DNA from: Trichoplax adhaerens
Taxonomy: Eukaryota > Placozoa > Uniplacotomia > Trichoplacea > Trichoplacidae
Assembly (NCBI RefSeq): GCF_000150275.1
Contig: NW_002060978.1
Coordinates: forward strand, 1 to 64,000
Length of the DNA stretch: 64,000 nucleotides
Reading direction: 5' to 3'
Below are positions 37,923-50,429 of the stretch, piece by piece. The position numbers and the translations under genes are program-made. Under the pieces are notes generated by a model, which worked only from the letters and a program-made list of their open reading frames with translations, had not been told where the DNA came from and made no database searches. The stretch's first letter is position 1. Every line of letters begins with the position of its first letter.

Positions 37923-40900
37923 ATGGCTATTTTACGTCTTTTATTCATATTTTCCATATGTACTCTTGTGGTAAAAGCCCAGATGATGTCAGGTGAATCT
38001 GACGTTTATTCGATGTCCAATTTTGAATTTATCACCTCAGGTTATGATGATGGATCTCAGCAACTATCAACTGCAATTCAAATGTTATCGATACAGTCAA
38101 TAAGTTCTGCATCTGTTACTACATTTGTTTATACCAATAACCTGCGTAGCTCTCAACAATTCGCTCCATCATCGATAAGCGTGCCACCTAGTGATGTCGG
38201 TTCTTTGACAAGCAGTGTATCTACTTATGATTTGACTGCCAGTCAATCGGTCGTTCCTACTTCAACTACTGGCAGCAATACTAGTGCTACAGCTGGTACT
38301 TCAGTTAGTGCCCCATTTAGTGCTTCCATTAGTGCTTCAGTCGGCCCTTCAGCTAGTGTTACACGTAGTGCTAGTGCTAGCGCAGGTTCAAGTACTATTG
38401 CTAATCCTACTGCTAGTTCTAGTATTAGTGCTAGCCCTACTGCTAGTTCTAGTATTAGTGTTAGCCCTACTGCTAGTTCAAGAACTATTGCTAATCCTAC
38501 TGCTAGTTCTAGTATTAGTGCTAGCCCTACTGCTAGTCGAGCGATTGATTACACGCCAACAAGTAGTTTCGACGACTCGGGTGAAAGTGATGCTGAAACA
38601 ATTATCATCATTAATCCAACAACGGCTACCAGTTCCAAGTCTGCAAGTCCCTCTGCGGCAACAAGCGTAGCTGTATCAGCTTCAGCTTCTAAATCATCGA
38701 CGGCAGCAAGCTCAATGGTAGCTCAGCCAAGCAGTACATCTACTCCATTTTCTAGCTCAGTGGCTCCTACACCAACACCAACAACTCTTGCTCCAACGCC
38801 ACCATCAGCATCACCATCAACTCCAACTCCAACTCCCACCCCAGGTAAGCATATTTTGGTAGGTTTTAGTAATACATTAAGTTACGGCAAAATATGATCA
38901 ACGTCATGTATAATTATCATTATTTTCAGACGTAAATCATACAATATACAGTTTCATTCCCTCCTATCTTTAGACAATATAGTTACTGTATTGCTCATGT
39001 ATAATTTATTAGTTAAAGACACATGAAATTCGTAATTATTGCTGTATTAAAACAGAGATAATCTATAATGCGGTAATTTCGGTACGGTACCATAATCTTC
39101 TAAATTTAATCAGCTTAGTTAACGGGATCCCATCACTTTTTATCCACCATAATGGACGCACTAATTTCTCATAAATAATATTAAAGTCATTACTGGCTTC
39201 CCCGTAGTAATGAATAAGTTTAACTTATTTAAAATTCGACGCATCAGTTTACCGCTCGTATAAAGAGTATTTTGATTAATTATTATGGAATTTGATGAAT
39301 TTTCTTTTAATGAAAATTAAAGATGCGACCACTTGCCGCTAGGGAAAGTTACTAATTTAAAGATTTTACATGTACCCTCCTAAGAATATTACAACTGATA
39401 TTGAATTTATCTTATTTAGACTCTGGTTCATTACGCCCATTCAGTACCAAAAATATGGTGCCGCTAGGTTATGCTTGTCAGCCGATGACAGTTCCTCAGA
39501 CAGTTGGTCTACCATTCTATGGCAACCTCTATTATACCGCATACGTAAGTATCCAAAACGATCTGAGCATGCATGAAACAACGAAACTGGCTAAAATCTT
39601 TTACCATTATAGAGTTAATGATAGTCCTACAAAATTCATGATAATATACTGTATCGTATATACTCCAGCAGTCGCTTTACTTTTCCCGAAATACGAATAC
39701 TGTTATACAGTATAAACGTGTTGCAGTCTTTATCTTACTAGTCTCCACCAATGAATAGTTATCTACATGACATCTATCGCCGTCGGGTAATTAACTCTGA
39801 CTTTCATATCCATATGTTATAGTTATTAAGGCCAAGTGAAGATTATTAGTAATAACCTCTTCGAATTGCTTTGTTTCTAACAGCTTTCATGAATTATTCA
39901 TGCTTTCGTAGTTTAAAGTATCTATCTACAGATATACGTGAATGTATATCCTAGACAATTGCATGATCTATTTTTAAGAAGTATTTAAGAATGTTATGAC
40001 TAATTCCTTATTATTTTATTTATCTCAACAATATTTATAATATCTTTAATAATAAATTTCGTTCTATGTAAAATAAATAAAATCATATTCTTCCTTCCGT
40101 TTCATTTTGCACTTTAGATTTGTGGAAATGGCATGATTACCTTTAGTACAAATAGTTGGATCAATTACAGATTTCCTAAACCATTCGGAAGTCCTGGATC
40201 GCTAAGATCTTTATCCGTTGCCGCCCCATTTTGGTCGTTAGTTTCCTTACAACAGCCAGTTAATTCTGGTACTTTCTACGAGCCTCTATCTGATAGCTTA
40301 CTCGCAACATATAGTAACGATGTTCGAACGGCTCTTAATATTCAACAATTCGCCGCAACTTGGGGCCTCCAAGTTACTTGGTATAGATTGATTGCAAATG
40401 AAACCGCTTTAACTTCTCCGGTGAGTACTGCATACTGTATATTATTAAATTGTAGCAATGTTTGCATGATTTTTTTGTCATTCTCGGAAGAATTTTTCTC
40501 ACGAGACATCATTCTTGAAAGTATTGACAGGATCGCATAAATTTATAGTTACTAGACTTGATCTATGCATATAAATTACAGTGTCAATGACTGAAATATT
40601 TTGGCATATAAATATTAGTATGCTATGAATTGATTAATCGTATTTTAATATACCATACCTGTGCTGTTCAGACCAATACCTTCCAATGTCAATTAATAAC
40701 GGATGGTACCAACAGTTATGTGCTCTATCGCTATCCTAAGAACAGCCTGCAATGGTCATTGCCACAGGAAAATACCTATTTAAATAGCTTAGGTATTGGA
40801 TCTCCTGTCGCTGGATATAACAATGGTCCCAGCTTTTTCAATATTAGGCAGTCAGCTACCGGCGGCATCAATACAGTTGTGACTGGTACTGGCAACACTG

Positions 40901-43900
40901 GAAAACGCGGATTTTGGATATACAGGTAATTATACTATTTGCAATCCATCTAGTCGTTAATATGTACGATTTCCGATTCTCTCACACTTTACAATTCGTT
41001 ACAAAACGTTTAGCCTATCAAGTAATGTAGAAAGACCTCCAGAAGGATCATGCAGAAATTTCCTCACGCAACCTGCTCCAACTTCATTGCAAGCCATTTC
41101 CAGATGCCCATGCTCACTTGGTCAAGCCATTTTGGATCGTCGATTTATATTTGATAGTGCTAATTCTGCTACTCAGTTGTGTTACTATTCACGCTATATT
41201 GTCAACAACTTTGTTCAGAAATGTTGCTATCAGAACTTCTCTCCTGGTTTTGGATCATATCTTAGTGGAATCTCTAGCCCTGGTGCTGGCTATATCGTAG
41301 GTTATACTAATAATGCATATGACAATACTGGATATGGTTTCTGTTGCCATCCAGCAACACCACAATCTTTATGTGTAACCTTCTACAATAATTATCCAAG
41401 TCGAGAATGTCAGATTTCACCACGCTTAAGTAAGTTACGTTAGTTATTATACTGAGGATGGAAATATTTGTATCAGACTTCATATTATACATCTTAAATT
41501 GGAGATTGATTCTAATTTTATTTTATAATATTTTCATTTACGATTAGCTTGGAGTTTTGGAGACCCTCATTTCACTACGTTGGATGGTGTTCGGTACACA
41601 TTTAATGGCCTTGGCGATTTTGTTCTATTGCAAAATAGAACAGCAGTTGTACCCGCCCTTGAAGTTCAGGCACGATGCGTAAAAGTAGCCCCAAATGCTG
41701 GTGCAACAGCATTCCGAGCCGTTGGTGCATCTGAAGGCAATAGCGGAAGCATAGAATTTAACGTTAATACTGCAACAAATACTATCGATATTTTATACAA
41801 CAAGCAGACTGTTGTTATTGGCAGTTCGGGCTCAACGACTTACCAAAGTGGCTTAATTGTTAACAAACTCAATACTACTTACGCTATCGCCCAATTTCCA
41901 TCAGGTTAGGCTAAAATTAAAATGATTAAGAATGCAACTGATTAAATTTTAAATTGTTGTTGTTTTTGGATATTAAAAACTGGATTTTTTCCTCATATGA
42001 ATACTTAAGGTACCGTTGTCATCGCTAAAGTCCGAAATGATTCCTTTATGGATATAAGCATGCAATTATCTGTTAATTACTTCGATCAAACGCAAGGCTT
42101 GCTAGGTCGATGGGACAACAATGCGAATAACGATTTCACTGATCAAAGAACTGGAGTGAGCTTCCTAATCTCTGCTGTTTCAGAATCACAAATTCACAAC
42201 ATAGCAGAAACATGTAAGATCAAGAATCATAATTTTTAGTATAAATACGCAAATAATACTACGACCGTCTGTCGTTAGCTTATTATTTTACTAATTTTTC
42301 TATCTATTTACTGAAGTTATATGCTAAATGATTGTCGTCCGCGTATGCTAATATCTTATGAGTAACATAAACAGAGTTTGCATGAAAAATCGTATATCAT
42401 GAAATGATCGTTGTTGAAATAAAGCAACCAGGCTCTGTAATAAAGTGACTAAAACGTTCTATTTTTAATTTTAAATTAAAGGGGCCGTGGATCCGCTGAA
42501 ACGACTAATAGCAAATGATCCACCTTCGAACTCATCTTATGTACCGATCTTTCCCGCAAATATCACATTCAGCTCACAACAGTTGGAAAATGATGCTGCA
42601 TCAGTATGTCAAGGAAATCAAGCTTGTTTATACGACGTTGCGTTAACTGATTCATTAAGTATTGGTTCAGCATCTGCAGCGGTGGATCAACAAAATACTG
42701 TCGATAAGCAATCCTTAGGTAAGTTGTTGAACGTAAGTTAGGATTAAAAAGTTATATGGGATCGTTGATTTAGCGAACCAATAAATCATGGAAAGTTAAC
42801 CGATGTCATATCGCTAACCAAAAATCTACTGGTAATAAATGTGGAAATATTTAATGTAATCGAACCAATTATTTCTCTAAAGATCACAGACCTCCGCAGA
42901 TTGTTACACCGAAATCAACAATCAATGCTACTATTGGGGAAAAAATTGTTTTTCAAGTATCCGCTGATAGCGCCCAACAGTATACAATGACTTATACTAT
43001 TAGCGGCAAATTACCTGCAGATTATTCTTTTCCTAATGGCAGCGCCGATGGTACTTTTGTATGGAATGTTACTTCAGCTGATCCTATTTCGATCACTTTT
43101 GTTGCAACTGATTCACAAGGTAGATCAAGTGCAATCACACCCAAGATTAGCATTTGCAACTGTTCGAGTAATGGCCAATGTATGTGGAATGCTGCCATTG
43201 GCTCTACATTTGCATTGGTCCCGTGCACTTGCAACGCTGGATATACTGGTTTACAATGTGAAAGTGATATCAATGCTTGCGCATTAAATGGAGAAGCATG
43301 CTTCCCAGGAGTTACCTGTACTGATCAACCAGCTCCAGCGGGTATCGATGGTTTTACATGCGGATCATGCCCTAGTGGTACAGCCGGTGATGGAAAAGTC
43401 TGCTCAGGTATGTTTTTCTTTTATGTTATTACTAATAAATTAAAATAGATATCTAATAAGATTTGAAATAATCGATTTAGATATACAGGAGTGCAGCGGA
43501 TCTACACATGGTTGCAATCAAGTCTGTGTTGAAATTTTTGGTTCCTATAGATGTCAGTGCAATCCTGGGTACCGATTATCAAATGACTCAAAAACATGCA
43601 CTGGTGAGTCGAATTCTATAAGAAATAGAATAAAATAAGAAAGAAAGTAAATTGAGTAATAGATTTTTTGGATTTCAGATATTAATGAATGTTTGGAACA
43701 AAATGCTTGTAGTCAGCGGTGTGTCAACACAGCTGGAAGTTATACCTGCGGTTGCAGATCTGGATTTACTCTACAACAAGATGGCCGAACTTGTACCAGT
43801 AAGTTATCGCAATACTAGTACTCTACTGAAAAAGTTTACATTTCTGGTCAAAACAATGCCTTTACTCTTGTGTTTATCGTTTTATAGGCTATCGATATAT

Positions 43901-45914
43901 AATTGTAATTATTACTCTTTTCCACAGGCAATAGCCCCTGTCAAACCAATAACATTTGCGGCATTCATGCATGTAGCTTTATTAATGGACAAGAAGTCTG
44001 TGAGTGTAATAATGGTTATGCTCTTAACTCTGCCAAAGAATGTGCTGGTAAGATAGCGTCATAACTCACTATATATGTACAGTATATGATTTCTTGATCA
44101 ATTGATTAACGTTCCAACACTAACGCTATCAATCGATTCAATTCATAGATATAAACGAATGCGCTACCAACAACGGAAATTGTCAGCAAGTCTGTATTAA
44201 TACTATAGGTAGCTATCAATGCAGTTGCAATTCTGGCCAGGAATTGAGACCTGATGGCAAATCATGCGTTGGTAAATCTATTTTCCTTAAAGTTAATCAT
44301 TTGCAATATCCTTTTTTATCACTTTGTAATGATATTTGGTTGCTAATCGAACGCTATTGATGTCCTTAAATAAAAAAATAAAAGTTTCTGACGATTAAAT
44401 GCGTTTCCTTTTTAGATCTTAATGAATGTAATTTGCATACCCATGACTGCGATTCAACTCAGTTATGTCAAAATACTCCTACATACTATTATTGTATTTG
44501 CAGACCTGGATTTACTTTTATCAACGGCAGATGCCAAATTGGTAGGTTACACAGTCAAATATATACCTTGATTTTTACTTCATAAGTTGCTGTAAGTTGC
44601 TCAATTACGTCAATGATAAGTTAATTTATTAATCAAATGGGATAGTGTGTTGTATCGAAAGATTTGCTGTACGTAAAACTGTTTGATTGCTAGAAAAATC
44701 TCTCGATCTAATGTTAATAAATTTGTACTTTTGCAGCTCCACAGAATTATAAACCTCCAGTAACACCGATACCCGGCGTTTTGCAAAATATGAGTTCCGT
44801 TCAGGCGACTTTCCGATACAGTGCTGCTCCATCTGTGAGTAATGCATTCTATTTTATTCGTATAATTCAGTTAAATAATTTCATTCATTATATCATATGT
44901 TTCTATTAGATTAAATTATAAATTTCTAATTTAAATATAACATATTTCATTCCTTACTTAAATTATCCTGTTTAGTGGAGCCTCGATACTAGGATTCGCT
45001 TTAGAGCTGCAGTAGCTGCTGTTGCAACACGCTATTGTCAGGCGAATCTGCAGATATGTAACCTAACATCAAGGTTAATAAAACTGAAGAGCTAATTTCT
45101 TTTCGAACCTTATTACTTGATCATACAAGATACAAATCAAAATATGTTTCATTTTTATTCATAGTGTCAAATTCCAGCAAAATAATGTACAATTTCTGAC
45201 TGGTTTCCCTGTAGCTATGGGGTATGCTATTTTAAACTGTCTTAAGAAAGCAATTCATTCAATGATACAATTATAAATACTAACATGATGTAAAGATAAT
45301 TAATCATCTTTTTTATATACTATTAATTTATAGTAATAATGAAGTGGCTGCTTTCTATGTGAATATGCCTAATTCACAGAATACTTTACCTCGTCCGGCT
45401 CTCCTTTACGTTGTTGAGGCTAACAATCGGCATTTACCTGCTGCCGTTGGTGCTGATGCTCTTATTGCTGTCAGTACATTTATACCAACGCCGACTCCAC
45501 CAACACCCAGACCAACTACTCGGCCTACAACACCAACAATGTCCGCCACCACGCAACCTACATCAAGACCTACAATAAAAGCAACATCGCAAGCTACAAC
45601 ACCACCAGTTACGTTAGCAACACCTCAAAATAATGACGCACTCATCATTGGATTAACAATTGGATGTGGTAGCGGTTTCATTCTGATTCTTTTTGCCGTT
45701 GTGGGGTAAGATAGTCTAAAAATTGGATAAAGATGTGGATGAAAATTGTCTAGTTGATTAAATTACCTATTATGATTGGATTTGAAAAATTTGATAATAT
45801 AATTGATGAAATTTCTTTTCTTTTATTACCAGTTTCTGCTGTCGAAATACCAAAAATAAGCCGAAGCTCTACGAGGAAAGAGAACATGAACTCAAAAAGC
45901 TTAATAATTTTTAA
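37923..45914 (+). CDS. Membrane mucin, MUC4-like (NIDO-AMOP-VWD-EGF-SEA-TM)
   Basis: Nineteen exons join in phase to about 1553 residues: 37923-38844, 39420-39544, 40118-40420, 40672-40925, 41014-41429, 41548-41904, 42010-42213, 42482-42718, 42883-43407, 43481-43603, 43679-43798, 43928-44047, 44149-44271, 44416-44541, 44737-44834, 44976-45073, 45165-45221, 45334-45705 and 45833-45914. The order is: signal peptide ([15 protein letters not shown]), a 290-residue Ser/Thr/Ala/Pro stalk, a NIDO domain (exons 2-4), AMOP ([15 protein letters not shown], later paired Cys), VWD ([38 protein letters not shown]), a cadherin-like/He_PIG-type domain (PPQIVTP to [11 protein letters not shown]), five or more EGF modules, three of calcium-binding type (DINEC, DINEC, DLNEC), an SEA-like region, a Thr/Pro linker, a helix ([21 protein letters not shown]) and a 27-residue tail. 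It should sit on the cell surface, with adhesive or barrier function inferred from the domains. Confidence 0.92.
38391..38536 (+). repeat. Coding minisatellite in mucin stalk, 30-bp unit
   Basis: A 30-base unit encoding a ten-residue [10 protein letters not shown]-type repeat occurs four to five times, with variants ending SRTIAN. It lies inside exon 1 of the first mucin gene and provides dense Ser/Thr sites for O-glycosylation. The second mucin gene lacks it and has a much shorter stalk. Repeat number may vary between individuals. Confidence 0.9.
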
Positions 45915-47107
45915 TATCATAGAAGGAAAATTATTCTGGTAGAGAAAGTAAATAGTAATAGTCTACTAGTGTAGTTTATTAGATGATATGCTTTAAAAAA
46001 TATGATATATCTAATTTCATAGTATTTTTAACCGTACCATTAGCAATCACTATAATTTTTATTAAATCATGTGGATATTGCGAAAACTGTTGGTATTAAG
46101 GATGCCTATATTAATTATAGGAGCTTTTACTAATGTCTTAAAATATCCTTAATTCTATAATCACAGTGTCTTCTAGATTTTGAGAATTTTTATAGTTCGG
46201 AAATTATTCATATTTTCGTTCATCATTTCTCTTATTAGTAACAATGTTAGATATAGTATTGCTAAATTTAATATCGAGAAAGATGTTCGTCACATCAGAA
46301 ATACTAGAAAGATTTTAAAACACATGATTTCTAGCATCTATCTATTTTTTTTTTTCTGTACGATTAGCTCTCAAATGCTTGTCTATGCAAGCACTTACTG
46401 CATTTAATTTGAATAACAATTTATTACGTGAAGCATTATCTCAGATAAGCTTACACGATTGTTATTATGTTCTTATTTGTAATATTCAACCAAGATAGAC
46501 GGGTATGTCCAGTTTAACTATACTTATATGGTTCATATGTCTGTCTGTAATTCGGAATTTTTTCCTATGCAATGCTAAATGAGTGACGAATTATCGAGGA
46601 TAAACGTACACCTGCATTGTTTAACAATATTTTGTGTTCGCCTACGACTTTGATTCTAAATATGTTATTTTTACATTGATTTCAAATAAAAATTACGGTT
46701 TTATAAAGTACTGTTGATCCATTACAACAAAATATAAAATTTCTGATCTTTTTGAATTGATTAACGGTTATAATTCTAACTTAATTTAGAAAATATTTTA
46801 ATCATGGATCAGAGCATAGCAATAAAATGTTGTAATTGTACAGTGTGACAAGAATGCATAGCTACATGTTACCTATTCGTGTATATTAATTAAACCCCAG
46901 CCTATTAGCAAGGCAGGAAACGTAAACCTTACTAATGTAGCCTAAATGCAGAGTTGAATCGAATTACAGTACATACAGCTGTATTGCTTTACATTTAATG
47001 CGAATCAAAGTTTGCAACGAAGAAAACTTAACATTACCACTAGTAAATTAAACTCTATGAGCCTACTGTCATGTCTGTCTTCTCCGACATTAAACTGTTA
47101 AACCATA

Positions 47108-47580
47108 TTTATATAACTCCCTAAATATTGACGACCTTCATCGTGCTACTACTTCTCATTGATACGCTGTTTCAATCCCAACATAAACATCAGTATGTAT
47201 ACGGACGTAGCTTCACGTAATTATGTAAGTTAAAGTAAAAATTACTGCACTATGAAAAAAGGTGTCGTTATTTTTCTGTTGTAGATGATAATTCTACAGA
47301 GTCCTACAGAACAGGACTCATAATAAAGAAGTTAATACCTATACAATCACAATTATATAACCCTAAACATTGACGACCTTTATTATATTACTACTTTGTA
47401 ATGATATATTCTATCAAAGGTACATAAAAACCAGTATCTATAAGAATGTGCCTTTACGCAATTATGTAAGTAAAAGTAAAAATTACTGTACTAAGAACAG
47501 ATATATCGTCATTGATCTGTTGTAGGCGATAATTCTATGGGGTTCTGCAGTGCAGGACTCAAGATAAAGCAGTTTACCAT
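47108..47580. repeat. Two-copy tandem repeat, about 245 bp
   Basis: Copies begin near 47108 and 47353. Shared blocks in order are TTATATAAC, CCTAAA.ATTGACGACCTT, AATTATGTAAGT.AAAGTAAAAA, TGTTGTAG.. GATAATTCTA and CAGGACTCA.. ATAAAG. The order is fully preserved with many substitutions, so it is an older duplication than the one at 48209. Confidence 0.85.
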
Positions 47581-48208
47581 GTGAAGGTGTTGAAGTTTAC
47601 GGTACTTATTCTTAAGATTTACTCACTATAATACTAAAGTAAATCTGCCTATATTTTTAATAATTGCAGGTAGATTTACTTTATTTATTTATCTACTACT
47701 GTTTGTATTATCGCGATATTTAGTCTACGTAGATAGATATGTTATAGACAAAGTACGAAAATCAGGTATTGTAGATCTTTCCTGAGTATTTCATGCTCAA
47801 CTTTACAATGTTAGGCAATGCAATCTAATTTCAGATTAAGTAATGCTCTACCTAGGAAAAGTTAACAACTTATTCCTTTACCTACAATAAGTATTCTGTG
47901 TCTAGTTTGAAATTGATAGTCTAATGTACCATATGATCTACTCGCATATTTACTTTTTATGCATACTGTACTACTAGTACTAAGAATGGCTAGTTTACAG
48001 TGCTACTACTCCAACTCTCTATAGCGCTACATTAGAATAACTCTTGTACGATACGTATACGCCATATTGCAATTATGCCTACTACGCTCGACGATATCAT
48101 CTATATCTAGACGTACGCATACATCAATAAAGACATATATATTTGACCCTACAGGAAAGCACTATGGATAGTTATGCGATTTTAGCATTGCATAGTGACC
48201 TCTATAAT

Positions 48209-48422
48209 GTACTCGGCAATGAGCTAGCCGGGAATGCAAGCGGTTGAAGACTTGAAGTACATCTTGAAGAACTAAGTATTATAAAAATAGTCTTGCTCTA
48301 ATTTAAGAAGTACTGGTAAGTACTCGGCAATGAGCTAGCCGGGGATGCAAGCGGTTGAAGTACATCTTGAAGAACTAAGTATTATAAAAATAGTCTTACT
48401 CTAATTTAAGAAGTACTGGCAA
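48209..48422. repeat. Recent 111/103-bp tandem duplication
   Basis: Copy 1 (48209-48319) and copy 2 (48320-48422) abut exactly. They begin GTACTCGGCAATGAGCTAGC and differ by three substitutions plus one 8-base gap (ACTTGAAG) between two GAAG direct repeats. That near-identity points to a recent event. No coding potential is seen. Confidence 0.95.
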
Positions 48423-48947
48423 GCATGAGCACGGTACAAGTTGGTTAGCTACGGTATAAATAATCTTAATTTCACGAGGTATCTTAATTAATATACAGTA
48501 AATCATTTTACAGTGCGATTAGACGTACGCAAACACTAATGAAGATATGTATAATTGTATGACATTGTTATATATAACTAAAGGTACTGAAGGTATACAG
48601 TATATTAGCAGTTAGAACTAGGATTTCTATCATTCTACTGTATACTGTAAATGGATCTAAAAATACACCTATACTGTACTTTTACATGTACAGTATCTGT
48701 TATATATGCGAGCTAGTAATAACGTAAGAAGGAAGAAAAAATAAAAGTTAGAAGATATACGGTACGCAAAGTATAACGAGCGTAAGTAGTAAGTACTAGT
48801 AATTGTATAACTAGCGTTACTGACATGAACAATGTATCAGTGATTGTTAGATTACAGTCAATGGTCTACTTTACAGTAAAATCTATCTACGCCTACAGGA
48901 ATATTGAGGAGTAAAAGGAGTTGATCTATTTATTAAATTTTTCAGAA

Positions 48948-50429
48948 ATGTCCGTCGTATCACAGTTAGTAGCATTAGTAACTGGTGGCGCTTCTGGTCT
49001 AGGTCGAGCCACCGCTCAGCGTTTGGTTAGGCAAGGAGCCAGAGTGGTCATTATGGATTTGCCGAACAGCCATGGTGCAGCTACCGCTGAAGAAATTGGT
49101 AGCAATTGCTGCTTTGCTCCCACTGATGTAAGGCTTCTCACACTATGCATACAGCTATGAATTGATCGTAATTCACATTACAAGAAAATTGCTTTACGTG
49201 ATTATTTTGATGCTTTTAAACTCGTAATAATCCATTTATTGCTGAAATACTAGCATCAAATTGGCATGATTCTTTTCAGGCTTAATCTCAGGTGTCTTAG
49301 TTATTGTGCTATCACCATAACTCTTGTGTGGAATAACATAAAACTACCTTGGTACAATCTCTCTATGGCATTATAATATAATCTACAGTATTTAAGATAA
49401 AGCCGATAATGCACTTATAGCGGTATGATTGTTGACATGAATTTGTGCCAACAAGGTAACTAAGGAAAAGGACGTGATGAATGCAATCCAATTAGCTCGA
49501 GAGAAATTCGATCGAATTCGTCTTGTGGTCAATTGTGCCGGTATTGCACTTGCTCGAAAAACTGTCAATAAAGATGGCCCACATACATTAGAAGACTTTA
49601 ATAAAGTGATGATGGTGAGTTATCGAAGTAACGCATTAAGACACATACATTACTAGCAAGTAGTTAATAGAATAATTAGTCTTTAAGAGGCATTTGCTTG
49701 TACATAAGGATTATGAAGTGGGATGGTTCGATTAATGCGTGCATATACAGTAGATAATAAAATAAGTCAATTTGTTATTGACTTCATTGCAGGTAAACAC
49801 TGTGGGAACCTTCAATGTTATACGACTATGTGCTGATGATATGGTCAAAGACGAATTACCTCCGGGAGCTGGCAGTAATCCTGATGAACGTGGCCTTATC
49901 ATTAACGTAGCTAGCGTTCTCGGACTTGATGGCCAACCGGGTATGGCAGCTTACTCGGCTTCAAAAGCTGCAGTAGCAAGTATGACATTACCTATTGCAA
50001 GAGATTTGTCGCGCAATGGTATACGTGTATGTACTATTGCTCCTGGTTAGTAATATCAATAAGTTAGCAAGTTTTTTAGATTAGAAATTATTTTCTAATT
50101 GATCGAAACATCGTAGAGTAATGTACATCGCAAATTAATTATGCTCATGCTTTCGTATGGTACATGTAATAATATGATATCATGATTATACTTACTAGTA
50201 CGTATTAATAGAAAAGTGATGTCTGGTGCTTTTGCTAGGTGCTTTTCTTACTCCAATGCTAACAAACAACACGCCTAAAGAAATCTTAGATTGGTACACC
50301 AAGTTGATTCCTTATCCAAAACGATTTGGAGACCCTGACGAATTTGCTCAACTTGTCGAAGCAGTCGTCGAAAATCCTATGCTGAATGGCTCTGTTGTTC
50401 GACTAGATGGTGCACTACGAGTAACATAG
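48948..50429 (+). CDS. HSD17B10: 3-hydroxyacyl-CoA dehydrogenase type 2 / 17-beta-HSD10
   Basis: Four exons, 48948-49127, 49456-49614, 49793-50045 and 50239-50429, join in phase to 260 residues, essentially the 261 of human HSD17B10. The enzyme is a mitochondrial NAD-dependent short-chain dehydrogenase of isoleucine and fatty-acid breakdown, and in animals also a subunit of mitochondrial RNase P. Visible motifs are the NAD site TGGASGLG near the start, the acidic residue in [29 protein letters not shown] with the catalytic Ser, YSASK with catalytic Tyr and Lys, and [22 protein letters not shown]. The end [11 protein letters not shown] matches the family. The start ATG lies just after a TTTTTCAG acceptor-like tract, so a leader exon is possible; as read, the N-terminus is short and carries no clear import signal beyond that typical of the family. 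It lies between two mucin copies and is unrelated to them. Confidence 0.96.

Larger units (their letters stand above)
45915..48947. other. Repeat-bearing spacer between mucin A and HSD17B10
   Basis: This 3 kb stretch has no coding exon I could support. It contains two tandem duplications, at 47108-47580 and 48209-48422, and several TACAG/CTGTA words at 48590-48690, about 300 bases upstream of the dehydrogenase gene. The first bases should include the 3' untranslated region of the mucin. An acceptor-like TTTTTCAG immediately precedes the dehydrogenase start, so an untranslated first exon may lie in the last few hundred bases. Confidence 0.55.

Noticed and set aside
38284-38670. Leucine-rich frame overlapping the mucin stalk
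   Set aside because: It is the +1 frame of the Ser/Thr minisatellite within exon 1 of mucin A.
49700-49740. tRNA B-box-like GGTTCGATT
   Set aside because: The trailing CC is missing and no cloverleaf or A-box lies upstream; it is inside an intron of the dehydrogenase gene.
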